A model generated the notes under the pieces. The model was not told where the DNA came from and ran no database searches. It saw nothing but the letters and a program-made list of their open reading frames with translations. Positions 33,886-43,453 of a DNA stretch of 64,000 nucleotides are shown here, one piece after another (positions within the stretch are counted from its first letter, which is position 1; each line of letters opens with the position of its first letter). A program made the position numbers and the translations under genes. The stretch is from CAZKEW01 sp964558915 (GTDB lineage: Bacteria > Acidobacteriota > Aminicenantia > Aminicenantales > UBA8522). The stretch is taken from positions 1-64,000 of the forward strand of contig CAZLFV010000004.1 in the NCBI GenBank assembly GCA_964558915.1. Direction: 5' to 3'.

Positions 33886-35811
33886 ATGCTAAAAACAATG
33901 CGAAAAAACGTGAAATCCCTTGCCCCGACTTTGTGGATTGTCATCGCCACATTTGTCATATCGATCTTCGCCATCTGGGGTGGCGCAGGCCGGCTGGGCG
34001 AAAAAGCTCAAGCGCAAACGATCGCCTATCTGGGAAAGGACAAGATTTCTGTTGAGGCGTATTACGCGGCTCTGCGGCAACGGCTCGAAGCCATCCAGAA
34101 ACAATTTCAAGGGCTGAACAAATCATTCATCCAGCAGCTCAATATTCCCCAGCAGGTTCTCGAGCAACTGGTTCAACAGAACCTTCTCGAGCAGAAAGCC
34201 AAGGAAATGGGGATCGTCGCGTCCGATAAAGAGGTGCGCGATCGCATTGTCTCGATGTTTCAAAGGGATGGGAAGTTCATCGGGTTCGCCGAGTATAAGA
34301 AAATTTTGGACTGGAACCATATCTCTCTGGCCGATTTTGAGGGCGACCTCAAAAAAGATATCATCTTGAACAAAATGATTCAGGTTCTCACGGCCGGCAT
34401 CGCCGTCACCCCCGAGGAGCTCTGGGAGAATTATGTCAAGCAGAATAATAGCGCCAAAATCGAGTACCTGATTCTTGACGAAACCAAGATTCCGGCCGAA
34501 CAACCCCCGCTGCCCGCTGACCTCCAAGAATACTTCAAAAGAAACACGAGCAAGTATGCCATCCAGGAAAGGAGAGAAGGCTCTTATGTCTTTCTCAACG
34601 CAGAGGACCTCAAGAAAGAGCTCGCCATAAGCGATCCGGAAATCCAAAAATATTACAAGGACAACATCAGTCAGTTCAAAGAGCCTGAGCGCCTGAAAGT
34701 CAGCCGGATTCACCTGCTGTTCGCGGGCAAAGAAAAGAACACTGTGCGCGAAGAAGCCCAGGACCTTCTGGGCCGCGTTTCTCAGGGCGAGGACTTTGCC
34801 CGGTTGGCCAAGATGTATTCCCAGGATGTCAAAGCCAATGATGGCGGAGACTGGGGCTTTGACGAATGGCGCAGCCTTCCTCCTCAGGAGACAAAAGAAA
34901 TCAATGTTCTGGAGAAAGACCAGGTCTCTGGCGTCATCGAAACTTCTGATGGCCTGTCCATCCTCAAAGTCACAGAAAAAGAGCCGGAAAAAACCCAGCC
35001 CCTCGAAGAGGTCAAGACACGGGTTCGGTCAATGCTCGAAGACCAGAAGGCGCGGGACTTGGCGGCACAGAAAATCACCCAGCTCGAAAAAACCGCCCGC
35101 AAAGAAAAGAGCCTGGACGTTGCTGCCCTGAAAATGGGTTTAAAGGTAAAGATCACCGGGCCCCTCAAGCAGGGCCAGGCCCTGGATGATATTGACCCGG
35201 CCGGATCCCTGAGCCAGGCGCTTTTTGAACTCAAGGAGAAAGAGATTTCGAGCCCGATTTACGTCTTCTCCGGTACAGGGATCGTCCAGCTCGAAAAGAC
35301 CGAACCGCCGCGGCCGGCAAAATTTGAAGAAGTCAAGGACGCCGTCGAAAATGACTTCCAGGCCAGGATCAGAAAAGAAATCGCCAGGAAAAAAATCCAG
35401 GAGGCGCGGTCCCAGCTCGAGGGAAAGAAATGGGAAGAGGCAGGCCCAAAAGAAGGGCTGGAATATAAGAATGCCATGGAGCACAAGAGAGAACAATACC
35501 TGGCCGTAATTGGCGAAAGTTCCGAGGTTGACCGCTTGGTCTTCTCTCTGCCTCTAAACCAAGTCTCAGAGCCAATCGAGTACTCGAGCGGCTATGTTCT
35601 GCTCAAGGTCCTGGAAAGGAAGGACGCCTCTCGGGAAGAATTTGAGAAAAACAAGGAGACGGAGACCAACAACCTTCTTGAGTCCAAGAGGAACAAGTTT
35701 CTTCAGGCCTATCTCGACCAGCTCAGACAGGAAAAGAATGTCAGGATCAATTCCAGTCTTTTTATGCAGATCAACGCGGATATTCTCGCCCGGTATGAAG
35801 GCCGAGAATAA
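33886..35811 (+). CDS. PpiD/SurA-like periplasmic peptidyl-prolyl isomerase
   Basis: A 641-residue inner-membrane-anchored chaperone. The N-terminal helix (13-31, TLWIVIATFVISIFAIWGG) with preceding basic residues is followed by a SurA-N-like region (about 50-210), a parvulin domain (about 260-370, LKVSRIHLLFAG and GGDWGFDEW) and a second, more diverged parvulin-like segment (about 470-600). It should help fold outer-membrane or secreted proteins as they leave the Sec channel. A GAGGTG ribosome site precedes the ATG. Last gene of the ispH-rpsA run. Confidence 0.9.
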   Translation: MLKTMRKNVKSLAPTLWIVIATFVISIFAIWGGAGRLGEKAQAQTIAYLGKDKISVEAYYAALRQRLEAIQKQFQGLNKSFIQQLNIPQQVLEQLVQQNLLEQKAKEMGIVASDKEVRDRIVSMFQRDGKFIGFAEYKKILDWNHISLADFEGDLKKDIILNKMIQVLTAGIAVTPEELWENYVKQNNSAKIEYLILDETKIPAEQPPLPADLQEYFKRNTSKYAIQERREGSYVFLNAEDLKKELAISDPEIQKYYKDNISQFKEPERLKVSRIHLLFAGKEKNTVREEAQDLLGRVSQGEDFARLAKMYSQDVKANDGGDWGFDEWRSLPPQETKEINVLEKDQVSGVIETSDGLSILKVTEKEPEKTQPLEEVKTRVRSMLEDQKARDLAAQKITQLEKTARKEKSLDVAALKMGLKVKITGPLKQGQALDDIDPAGSLSQALFELKEKEISSPIYVFSGTGIVQLEKTEPPRPAKFEEVKDAVENDFQARIRKEIARKKIQEARSQLEGKKWEEAGPKEGLEYKNAMEHKREQYLAVIGESSEVDRLVFSLPLNQVSEPIEYSSGYVLLKVLERKDASREEFEKNKETETNNLLESKRNKFLQAYLDQLRQEKNVRINSSLFMQINADILARYEGRE

Positions 35812-35863
35812 CGCCTAGGAACGAAAGACTTTTCATTTAATAAAAGGCAGAAGCCGGCCGAGG

Positions 35864-36622
35864 TCAGGTCTGAATGACTTCGCGGAAAAGAACCTTGACC
35901 CGGGCTTCGAGAGCACTCCGAAAATTTTCAACGCTGTCGTCAAATCCCTTGCCAAGGTAATTGCTGATATACATTGGCTCGCCAACATTGACACGGATCT
36001 TGGCCGGGACGAGCCAGGGCGTTTGGGTCCCGTACAGGGCCAGAGGAGTGAACGGAACGGAAATATTATGATCGCAATAGAGCCTGTATGCCATGATTGA
36101 CGTGCCCGGCTTAAAGGCGCTGACATAAGGATGTCGATCCCGGGGCTGAACCCGTCCCCGCCCCTGGAGGGCTATAATGGCTCTGCCTTTTTGAAGGTAT
36201 TCCTGGCCCAGCCTCCGCGCCTCTCTTGTCTTTGAATGAAAATCAACGGGGATGGTTCCAACCCTGTTGATGTTCGTTGCAATAAAGCGGACAAACATAT
36301 ATCTCAGAGGCTTGATCAAGGAATACAGAACCGGCCCGAAATCTTTGAGATGGCGCTTCAAGTGCTTATGGATAAGCCGGTCCAGCTTTTCTCTGGTAAA
36401 GATGTCCTGGTTGGCCGTAAAAAAAATAAAGCGGGGGACCACCCGGAGGATCACAGCAACATCCTTGGCTGCGCCGCAATGATTGCCGATGATGATGTTT
36501 GGGCCGTCCTTGACGAAATTTTCCGGACGCTTGACTTCGATTTTTTTCCCCAGGAGAAGAAATGCTGCCCACCTCCGGACGACGGGCTCGACGCGTTTGA
36601 ATTCTTCTTCAAATGTCGTCAT
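35864..36622 (-). CDS. PlsC-like lysophospholipid acyltransferase
   Basis: About 252 residues with the acyltransferase signature NHCGAAKD (NHxxxxD motif 1; the first charge-relay) and a second motif region ALQGRGRVQPRD in which the usual PEGTR is replaced by QGRGR. Motif IV is the VPFTPLALYG segment. No clear transmembrane helix. The likely reaction is acylation of 1-acylglycerol-3-phosphate or a related acceptor. The altered motif 2 may mean a different acceptor. ATG at 36622 is chosen because a TAATAT sits 11 bases upstream; TTG at 36634 would extend across it. Gene is divergent from the isoaspartyl dipeptidase. Confidence 0.8.
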   Translation of the reverse strand: MTTFEEEFKRVEPVVRRWAAFLLLGKKIEVKRPENFVKDGPNIIIGNHCGAAKDVAVILRVVPRFIFFTANQDIFTREKLDRLIHKHLKRHLKDFGPVLYSLIKPLRYMFVRFIATNINRVGTIPVDFHSKTREARRLGQEYLQKGRAIIALQGRGRVQPRDRHPYVSAFKPGTSIMAYRLYCDHNISVPFTPLALYGTQTPWLVPAKIRVNVGEPMYISNYLGKGFDDSVENFRSALEARVKVLFREVIQT

Positions 36623-36760
36623 GACAGAATTCAATATTATTTTAACAGATGCTGGGGCTATTTTAAAGGCCCGAACTCTTGCGCTCCGAATATTCGTTTC
36701 CGTATTCTGTTATTGTATTTATCGCCCTCTCGTGATAACTTCATAACCCGGGAGGCTGGT

Positions 36761-37939
36761 ATGATCACCCTCATCAGAAACGGTATGACCTATGCTCCCG
36801 AACCCCTGGGAGCGAAAGACATTCTTGTTGTCGGGGGCAAAATCGCCGCTTTGGCCGGGCCTGGCCAGATCAAAATAGAAGGGGCACCGGTCAAGGTCCT
36901 GGATGCGTCAGGGAAGACCGTCCTTCCCGGGATGGTCGACAGCCATGTCCATATCCTTGGGGGCGGGGGCGAAGGCGGCCCGGCGACGCGGGCTCCCGAG
37001 ATCAACCTTGAAGACATCATTTTGAACGGCGTTACAACGGTCATCGGCTGTCTGGGCACAGATAGTGTCACACGGCACATGGAATCCCTTCTAGCGAAAG
37101 CGCGGGCGCTTGAGGTTGAGGGAGTCTCGAGTTATATTTTTTCGGGAGCCTATGATGTCCCGCCCAAAACAATCACCGGCAATATTCGCTCTGACCTCGT
37201 CTTGATCGACAAAGTCATCGGGGCCGGCGAAATTGCCGTCTCTGACCACCGCTCCTCGCAGCCGACCTTTGAAGAGATCGCCCGGCTGGCAGCAGAATGT
37301 CGGGTCGGCGGAATGCTCGGAGGGAAGGCCGGAGTCCTTCATCTCCATATCGGTGACGGCCGGAGGAAGCTGGAGATGCTCTTTCGGCTCGTTCGTGAGA
37401 CTGAGATTCCGATCACACAAATCATTCCGACTCATGTCAACCGATCAGCCGAGCTTTTTGAGGAAGCAATCGCTTTTGCCCTTGAAGGCGGAACCTTTGA
37501 CATTACAGCCTTTTCTGAGGAGGAAGCGGACAAAAACTCCGGGTTGAGCACGGAAAAAGCCATTGCCATTTGTCTCAAGAGACGAGTGCCTCTGAGCCAA
37601 ATTACGGTGAGCTCAGACAGTAACGGAAGCATTCCTATTTTTGACGCAGCCGGACATCTCGTCGGCCTATCTATAGCCACAGAAAGAAACCTCTTTCTTG
37701 GCTTCCGCTCGTTGGTGCAGAAAAAAATCCTCCTCCTTGAAGACGCGATCCGACTGTTCTCAACAAACCCGGCTTCGTTCTATTCGCTCTCAAGCAAAGG
37801 AAAAATAGAACCCGGACAGGATGCCGACCTCATTCTTTTTGACAAAGATCTCGAATTGAGCGACGTCTATTGCCGAGGGAAAAGGATGATGGCCGATGGC
37901 AAGCTGATTGCCCGAGGAACGTTCAAGCCGCTGCTCTAA
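36761..37939 (+). CDS. iadA: Beta-aspartyl (isoaspartyl) dipeptidase
   Basis: A 392-residue amidohydrolase-fold enzyme that cuts isoaspartyl dipeptides left from damaged proteins. Metal ligands: HVH in VDSHVHILGG (about 64-71), H in VLHLHIGDG, H in IIPTHVNRS and D in TVSSDSNGS. The gap rules out a typical dihydroorotase, which lacks the GGGGEGGP loop after the HVH. The long open frame upstream is not coding; ATG 36761 has a GGGAGG ribosome site. Followed 11 bases later by an NhaC-type antiporter, a pairing also seen elsewhere. Confidence 0.92.
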   Translation: MITLIRNGMTYAPEPLGAKDILVVGGKIAALAGPGQIKIEGAPVKVLDASGKTVLPGMVDSHVHILGGGGEGGPATRAPEINLEDIILNGVTTVIGCLGTDSVTRHMESLLAKARALEVEGVSSYIFSGAYDVPPKTITGNIRSDLVLIDKVIGAGEIAVSDHRSSQPTFEEIARLAAECRVGGMLGGKAGVLHLHIGDGRRKLEMLFRLVRETEIPITQIIPTHVNRSAELFEEAIAFALEGGTFDITAFSEEEADKNSGLSTEKAIAICLKRRVPLSQITVSSDSNGSIPIFDAAGHLVGLSIATERNLFLGFRSLVQKKILLLEDAIRLFSTNPASFYSLSSKGKIEPGQDADLILFDKDLELSDVYCRGKRMMADGKLIARGTFKPLL

Positions 37940-37950
37940 GGAGGAGACCT

Positions 37951-39363
37951 ATGGGGGAAGTGAAAGCGCCGAGAAAGCCGAGCTTTACTCTTGCCCTGGT
38001 GCCCTTGATCGTCATGGGGCTGTTGCTCGGTGTCGGCTACGGAATCTACAGAATTCGCCCTCAGGTCCTTCTTGTGGCCGCAGCGTTTATCACCGGCTGC
38101 CTGGCCGTTCTCCTTCGTTTCTCCTGGAAAGACATGGAGAAAGGGATCGTGGACAGCATTGCCAAGGCAATGCCCGCGATTCTCATCATGCTGAGCGTGG
38201 GTGTTCTCATCGGCTCCTGGATCGTCTGCGGGACCATTCCGATGATTGTGTATTACGGCCTGAAGCTGATTTCTCCGCAATACTTTTTGTTCACAGCTTG
38301 TCTGGCATGCAGTGTCGTGTCCCTGGCGACGGGGACGTCCTGGGGGACGATTGGGACGATTGGCGTCGCCTTTATAGGAATTGCCTTAGGACTGGGAGTC
38401 CCCCTCGGCCCGGCAGCCGGAGCTGTCGTGGCCGGCGCTTACTTCGGCGACAAGATGTCCCCGCTTTCCGATATCCCCAACCTCGCGGTTGTCGTCGCCG
38501 GTTCGAACCTTTTTGACCATATTAAACATCAGGTCTGGTCGGCCGGGCCGGCTTACCTTCTCGGACTCCTGGTCTATTTCCTCGCCGGATTCGGGTATCG
38601 AAGCCATACCATCAGCTCCGAGGCCATGACAACGATCCTCCAAACCTTAGAGGCCAATTTCCATTTCAATATCCTCCTTCTGCTTCCAATGATTATTGTT
38701 TTTGCTTTTGCCATCGCCAAGAAGCCCACGATTCCGGGAATGCTCCTCTCCTCCTTCGTGGCCGGGGGTCTGGCCATCATCTTTCAGCACGCCTCGGTGT
38801 CAGATGTGGCGACCGCGATTAACTCCGGGTATCCAGCCCATACGGGGGTTGAGGCAGTCGACCGTCTCCTCTCGCGCGGCGGGATGATGAGCATGATGGA
38901 GACGCAGCTTGTGGCGTTTACAGCGTTTAGCTTCGGTGGCATCATGCAACGCACAGGAATGCTTTCGGTCATTCTCGACCGCGTCATGAGATTTGCCACT
39001 CAAGTCTGGAGTCTTGTCCTGACGACGATCGGCACAGCGGTTATCTCAGCCATGGTGACAGGAAGCTCCTATTTATCCATGATCATTCCGGGCGAGCTTC
39101 TCAGCCCGATCTACAAAAAAAAGGACCTGGCCGCAAAAAACTTGTCCCGGATCATTTCTGAAAGCGGCGGGATTATCGTTCCTCTGATCCCCTGGAGCAT
39201 GGCAGGAGTCTACATCACTGGGACGCTCGGCGTCCCGACATTTTCATATCTGCCCTGGGCAATCATGAACTACGCCTCGGTCGTGATTCTGGCTATTTTC
39301 GGGTTCACCGGCCTGACGATGGCCCGGAGAACGCGGGAGGATGAGACTCAGGTGGGAAGCTAG
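37951..39363 (+). CDS. NhaC-family sodium/proton antiporter
   Basis: A 470-residue polytopic protein with about 11 to 12 helices. Family marks: LATGTSWGTIGTIG (about 130-143), GAYFGDKMSPLSDIPN (165-180) and SGGIIVPLIPW (about 415-425). NhaC-type carriers exchange sodium for protons; close relatives exchange organic acids or amino acids, so an aspartate/substrate role cannot be excluded next to iadA. AAGGAGG ribosome site precedes ATG 37951; an in-frame start at 37870 would overlap iadA and lacks support. Confidence 0.9.
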   Translation: MGEVKAPRKPSFTLALVPLIVMGLLLGVGYGIYRIRPQVLLVAAAFITGCLAVLLRFSWKDMEKGIVDSIAKAMPAILIMLSVGVLIGSWIVCGTIPMIVYYGLKLISPQYFLFTACLACSVVSLATGTSWGTIGTIGVAFIGIALGLGVPLGPAAGAVVAGAYFGDKMSPLSDIPNLAVVVAGSNLFDHIKHQVWSAGPAYLLGLLVYFLAGFGYRSHTISSEAMTTILQTLEANFHFNILLLLPMIIVFAFAIAKKPTIPGMLLSSFVAGGLAIIFQHASVSDVATAINSGYPAHTGVEAVDRLLSRGGMMSMMETQLVAFTAFSFGGIMQRTGMLSVILDRVMRFATQVWSLVLTTIGTAVISAMVTGSSYLSMIIPGELLSPIYKKKDLAAKNLSRIISESGGIIVPLIPWSMAGVYITGTLGVPTFSYLPWAIMNYASVVILAIFGFTGLTMARRTREDETQVGS

Positions 39364-39371
39364 GCAGAAGG

Positions 39372-39650
39372 CTACTCCTCCTTTTCTGCCTCACCCATGG
39401 CTTTGGCAAATTTCTCTTCCGCCTTTTCCAGCTTTTTCTTTTCCAGCTCGGCTGTCGCTTCGAATTTCCGTTCGAACTCACTCATCCTCTTTTTTTCTTT
39501 GGACAGCAACTCATCCAGGGAATCCTTCTTCTTTGCGGCTCGCTTTTCGGTTTTGACAATGGCCTCGGTCATGCCGTCCACCCACAGGATAGACTGGCAG
39601 CACGGGCAAACGAGTTGAAACAGACCGGCTTTCTTCTTTTCTTCACTCAT
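39372..39650 (-). CDS. Small Cys-motif, coiled-coil protein of unknown function
   Basis: A 92-residue protein with CPCC at residues 15-18 in a QLVCPCCQSILWVD context, which resembles half of a zinc ribbon, followed by a long charged helix (about 30-92) of Lys, Glu and Ala, probably a coiled coil. Half a ribbon suggests a dimer holding one zinc. Unknown function. A TTGTCC-17-TAAATT promoter (39660-39688) ends 9 bases before the ATG. Its stop is nine bases from the NhaC stop (convergent). Confidence 0.7.
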   Translation of the reverse strand: MSEEKKKAGLFQLVCPCCQSILWVDGMTEAIVKTEKRAAKKKDSLDELLSKEKKRMSEFERKFEATAELEKKKLEKAEEKFAKAMGEAEKEE

Positions 39651-39659
39651 AGTAACTTC

Positions 39660-39688
39660 AATTTAGCAGAAAAAGGAGAATGGGACAA
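39660..39688 (-). promoter_or_regulatory. Promoter of the small Cys-motif gene
   Basis: Minus-strand TTGTCC (39683-39688), 17-base spacer, TAAATT (39660-39665). The -10 is 9 bases before the ATG: another leaderless arrangement. Confidence 0.5.
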
Positions 39689-39694
39689 TCTCAC

Positions 39695-41116
39695 TCACGT
39701 CCTGGGACAGTTCCCAAGCTTGTGTTTTTTCATCAATTTGAAAAGTCCCTGGCGGCTCAGTCCAACTGCTTCAGCCGTCCGGGCTTTGTTGTGGCCAAAA
39801 CGAAGCAGGGCCTGGGTTAAGAACCTCTTCTCAAAATCTGCCTTGGCTTCGAAAAAATTATATGAAACGGCGGCCGGGGTTCCCCTCTGAGGATTGACTT
39901 TGGCCGAAAGGCAATCCTCTTTGATCAGGCCGCCAGGGCCAGACAGGACCAGAGACCTCTGAATCTCATTCTGCAGCTCGCGGATATTCCCCGGCCAGGA
40001 ATAGTCCATCAGAAGCTCCATGGCCCGGGGGGAGAAATACGCCCTCCCGCGTCTCATTTCCCGGCAGTACCTTTCGAGGAAATGATCGACGAGGAGAAGA
40101 AGGTCCGCTTTTCTTTCCCGGAGGGGAGGAACTTCGATGGTGAGTATGCGTAGGCGGTAGTACAAATCCATCCTGAAATTCCCCAGCTCGATCTCTTTTT
40201 CGATATTTTTGTTGGTCGCGCTAACGAAGCGAACATCAACTCGGCGCGTTCGCGTCTCTCCAACCCTTCGAATTTCCTTTTCCTGAAGAAGACGCAACAG
40301 TTTGGCTTGGAGCGGCAACGACAGATCCCCGACCTCATCCAGAAAAAAGGTGCCTCCGTTGGCCTCCTCAATCAGCCCGGCCTTGTCTCGAAGCGCTCCC
40401 GTAAATGCCCCCCGGGCGTGGCCAAAGAGCTCGCTCTCTAGCAGAGGATCGGGAATAGCGCCGCAGTTCACGGCGACAAACGAACCCACCCGTCTTGCTC
40501 CTCTCTCATGAATGGACCTGGCGATAATTTCCTTTCCCGTGCCGCTCTCGCCGGATATAAACACGGGCGCGTCTGTATCCTTGACTTTCTCGATCAAAGT
40601 CCGGATCCGGGAAGAGCTACCACTTTGCCCTATGAGGAAATCCTCTCCCTGGGGAGAATGGGAAAACCCCTCTGTATTGTTATGATCTCCACCGTTCTTG
40701 AGGAAAGGCTTGAGGGCTTGGGAAAGACAAGCCAGAAGCTCCAAGTCCTCTTCAGAATATGGGCTCTGCCCCAGGTCCCGGAAAAGACAAATGGCGCCGA
40801 CCGGCTGCTCATCGCCCGAAAGGGGCAGGCAGAGAAGAGGTTGATTCGGCCAGACGGCGTCAGACTGGCTGCCATTCCAAGACGACCGATCCTTATATCC
40901 CTCGAGCAGCGGACGTTTTTCCTGGAGCACTCTTTGGATGATGTTTTCACTCGCGGAGACACAGGATTTTTCCGGGCCTGGCCAGGCGTGTTCAAACACG
41001 ACCTGGCTGCTTTTATCGAGAAGCACGAGCCGGACAAAACTCGAAGAGACTTCTTCGCCGATGATCTGGAGTAACTTACTCAAGAAAGAGCGGACCTGGC
41101 CTGGCTTTACTCCCAT
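39695..41116 (-). CDS. GAF-domain sigma-54-dependent transcriptional activator
   Basis: A 473-residue regulator with an N-terminal GAF domain (about 5-155, LLQIIGEEVSSSFVRLVLLD) in place of a receiver, an AAA+ domain (about 170-400) with Walker A GESGTGKEIIA and the loop GHARGAFTGA needed for sigma-54 contact, and a C-terminal Fis-type helix-turn-helix ending AVGLSRQGLFKLMKKHKLG. It would bind a small ligand through the GAF domain and open sigma-54 promoters; it resembles the NorR/FhlA class. No partner kinase. The targets are not visible nearby. Confidence 0.92.
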   Translation of the reverse strand: MGVKPGQVRSFLSKLLQIIGEEVSSSFVRLVLLDKSSQVVFEHAWPGPEKSCVSASENIIQRVLQEKRPLLEGYKDRSSWNGSQSDAVWPNQPLLCLPLSGDEQPVGAICLFRDLGQSPYSEEDLELLACLSQALKPFLKNGGDHNNTEGFSHSPQGEDFLIGQSGSSSRIRTLIEKVKDTDAPVFISGESGTGKEIIARSIHERGARRVGSFVAVNCGAIPDPLLESELFGHARGAFTGALRDKAGLIEEANGGTFFLDEVGDLSLPLQAKLLRLLQEKEIRRVGETRTRRVDVRFVSATNKNIEKEIELGNFRMDLYYRLRILTIEVPPLRERKADLLLLVDHFLERYCREMRRGRAYFSPRAMELLMDYSWPGNIRELQNEIQRSLVLSGPGGLIKEDCLSAKVNPQRGTPAAVSYNFFEAKADFEKRFLTQALLRFGHNKARTAEAVGLSRQGLFKLMKKHKLGNCPRT

Positions 41117-41311
41117 ACCCCAAATAACGATAGAATGTGCCTGTTTTTCTCAGCTTGGGGATGCTCAAGATCTATTAGAAGCGTCTCCGCTTCCAGGCTC
41201 GCATTGCTTTGGAATAGGGTGCTGCCATGGCTTCCGCTCGTCGTGTCGGCCTCGTTGGGTTGTCGCTTGAGTATCATGGAAACAAAGGCGTTTAGAGCAT
41301 TTGTCGCGTCC

Positions 41312-41338
41312 TTGACTCGGTGGGCCTCTCCGTATAAG
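41312..41338 (+). promoter_or_regulatory. Possible promoter of the yyaL-like gene
   Basis: TTGACT (41312-41317) and TATAAG (41333-41338) with a short 15-base spacer, or TAAGCT at 17 bases. The ATG is at 41370. It lies in a 253-base intergenic region that otherwise holds no gene. Confidence 0.3.
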
Positions 41339-41369
41339 CTTAGAGGCCCGGCCATCACGAGGAACAGGC

Positions 41370-43453
41370 ATGGTTCGCCGAGCCCACAACCGCCTGGTCA
41401 ACGAAAAAAGCCTGTACCTCCGCCAGCACGCCGAGAATCCCGTCCAATGGTATCCCTGGTGCGATGAGGCCTTCGAGGCCGCCCGAAAGCAGGGGAAGCC
41501 CATTTTCTTATCGATTGGCTACTCCACCTGCCACTGGTGCCACGTGATGGAAAGAGAGTCGTTCAGCGACGAAGAGGTTGCCAGCCTGATGAATGAGCTG
41601 TTCATCGCGATCAAAGTTGACCGGGAAGAGCGACCGGATATCGATTCTTTTTATATGGACGTCTGCCAGCTTCTCTTAGGAAGCGGGGCTGGCCTTTGAC
41701 GGTGATTATGACACCCGATAAGAAGCCTTTCTTTGCCGGGACTTATTTTCCGAAAGAGAGCCGCTTCGGTTTCATGGGCCTCAAAGAAGTTCTATCTCGC
41801 ACAGCCCAAGCCTGGGGCCAGAGCACTTCCGAAATATTGAGTTCTGCACAAAAAATCCACGCAGTCCTGAACCGCCCGGTGCTTTCTCGAGGCGGGGATC
41901 TTCCGGCCGATATTTTGAAGAGAACGTTCGTCCAGCTGGCCGACCATTTCGACCAGGAAAACGGAGGATTTGGCACTACCCCGAAATTCCCCTCGCCCCA
42001 ACACCTGACATTTCTTCTCCGCTGGGCCAAGCGAACAAGCGATGCAAGGCCTCTCGTAATGGTCGAAAAAACTTTGCGGGCTATGCGCAGGGGTGGGATT
42101 TATGATCATCTCGGGTTTGGATTTCACCGTTATTCCACGGATGCACAATGGCTGGTTCCCCATTTTGAAAAGATGCTCTGCGACCAGGCCCTCCTGACCA
42201 TGGCCTACACCGAGGCCTACGTGTTCACGGCCAAGGAGGAATACCGCCAGACTGCCGAAGAGGTCGCAGCATATGTGTTGCGGGATATGACTTCTGAGGA
42301 AGGCGGCTTCTTCGCGGCTGAAGATGCTGACAGTAACGGCAAAGAGGGAAAGTTTTATCTTTGGGAAGAGGAGGAAATCAGGAATATCCTAAAGCCCGCC
42401 GAAGCAGAGCTCGCCATCCGAGTTTTTAATATTCGGCCAGATGGCAATGACGAAGAAAGGAAAATCGGACGAGCAAGAGAAAATATCCTTTGGGTCGCAG
42501 AGCAGCCCATTCATCCCGCGACGAAATCATCACTTCAAGGGAAGGCAGCTCAAGCCCGTCTTGCTCGGATTCGGGAAAAGCTATTCAGGGCCCGGGAAGA
42601 AAGACCCAGACCCCTCAAGGACACAAAAATATTGACCGACTGGAACGGACTGATGATCGCAGCCCTGGCCAAAGCGTCTCAGGCGTTTGATAGAGAAGAC
42701 TACGCCGCAGCGGCCAGAAAAGCTGCTGATTTTGTTCGGGCAAAGATGATTGCTCAGGGAGAGCTTTATCACCGCTATATTGAAGGCGAGGTCAAAATTC
42801 CCGGTTTCCTGGATGATTATGCTTTCTTCATCTGGGGCCTCATCGATCTTTACGAGACGATATTCGACCCCAGTTGTCTTGAATGGGCTCTGGAATTGAC
42901 CGACCGGCTTCTCCTGAAGTTCTGGGATAAAAAGGAGGGCGGGTTCTTTTTGAGTTCTGAAGAAGCCCAGGATCTTCCCTTCCGGAGAAAAGAAATTTAC
43001 GACAGCGCCGTCCCATCCGGGAATTCCGTAATGACAGCCAATCTTCTCCGGCTCGGCCGGATCACCGGGCGAACAGAACTCGAAACAAAAGCACACGAAC
43101 TTGCCAAAGCCTTTTCGCTGCGGATCGTTCAGGCGCCCATAGCCCATACGCAGCTCATGTGCGCTCTTGATTTCGCCAGAGGCCCATCTTATGAAATCGT
43201 GATTGTCGGCCAAGCCAGCGCAGAAGACACCGAGACTATACTCCGGAGCCTCCGTCGGAACTACATCCCTAATAAGGTCGTCCTGTTCCGGCCAGCTGAA
43301 GTTCAATCGCCGGAAATCTTAAAGTTCGCCCCCTATCTTAAACCGATGACAGCTCTTGAGGGAAAGGCCACTGCCTATGTCTGCTCCAACTACCGCTGCC
43401 AGCTTCCCACAACAGAGTCCGCACAAATTTTGGCCCTGCTGAATGCTGGCTAG
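41370..43453 (+). pseudogene. YyaL-like thioredoxin-fold/glycosidase-fold protein, frameshifted
   Basis: One gene in two frames: 41370-41699 (109 residues) and 41696-43453. The first part is the DUF255 thioredoxin-like domain (HNRLVNEKSLYLRQHAENPV, STCHWCHVM) and ends abnormally ...GSGAGL-stop. The second starts TVIMTPDKKPFFAGTYFP, which should follow directly. Adding one G to the GGGG run at 41685-41688 restores GSGGWPLTVIMTP, the conserved family sequence, giving about 694 residues. The C-terminal part is an (alpha/alpha)6 barrel as in the spermatogenesis-associated protein 20 / YyaL family; function is unproven. Either a real deletion, a read error in a homopolymer, or frameshifting. Confidence 0.88.
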
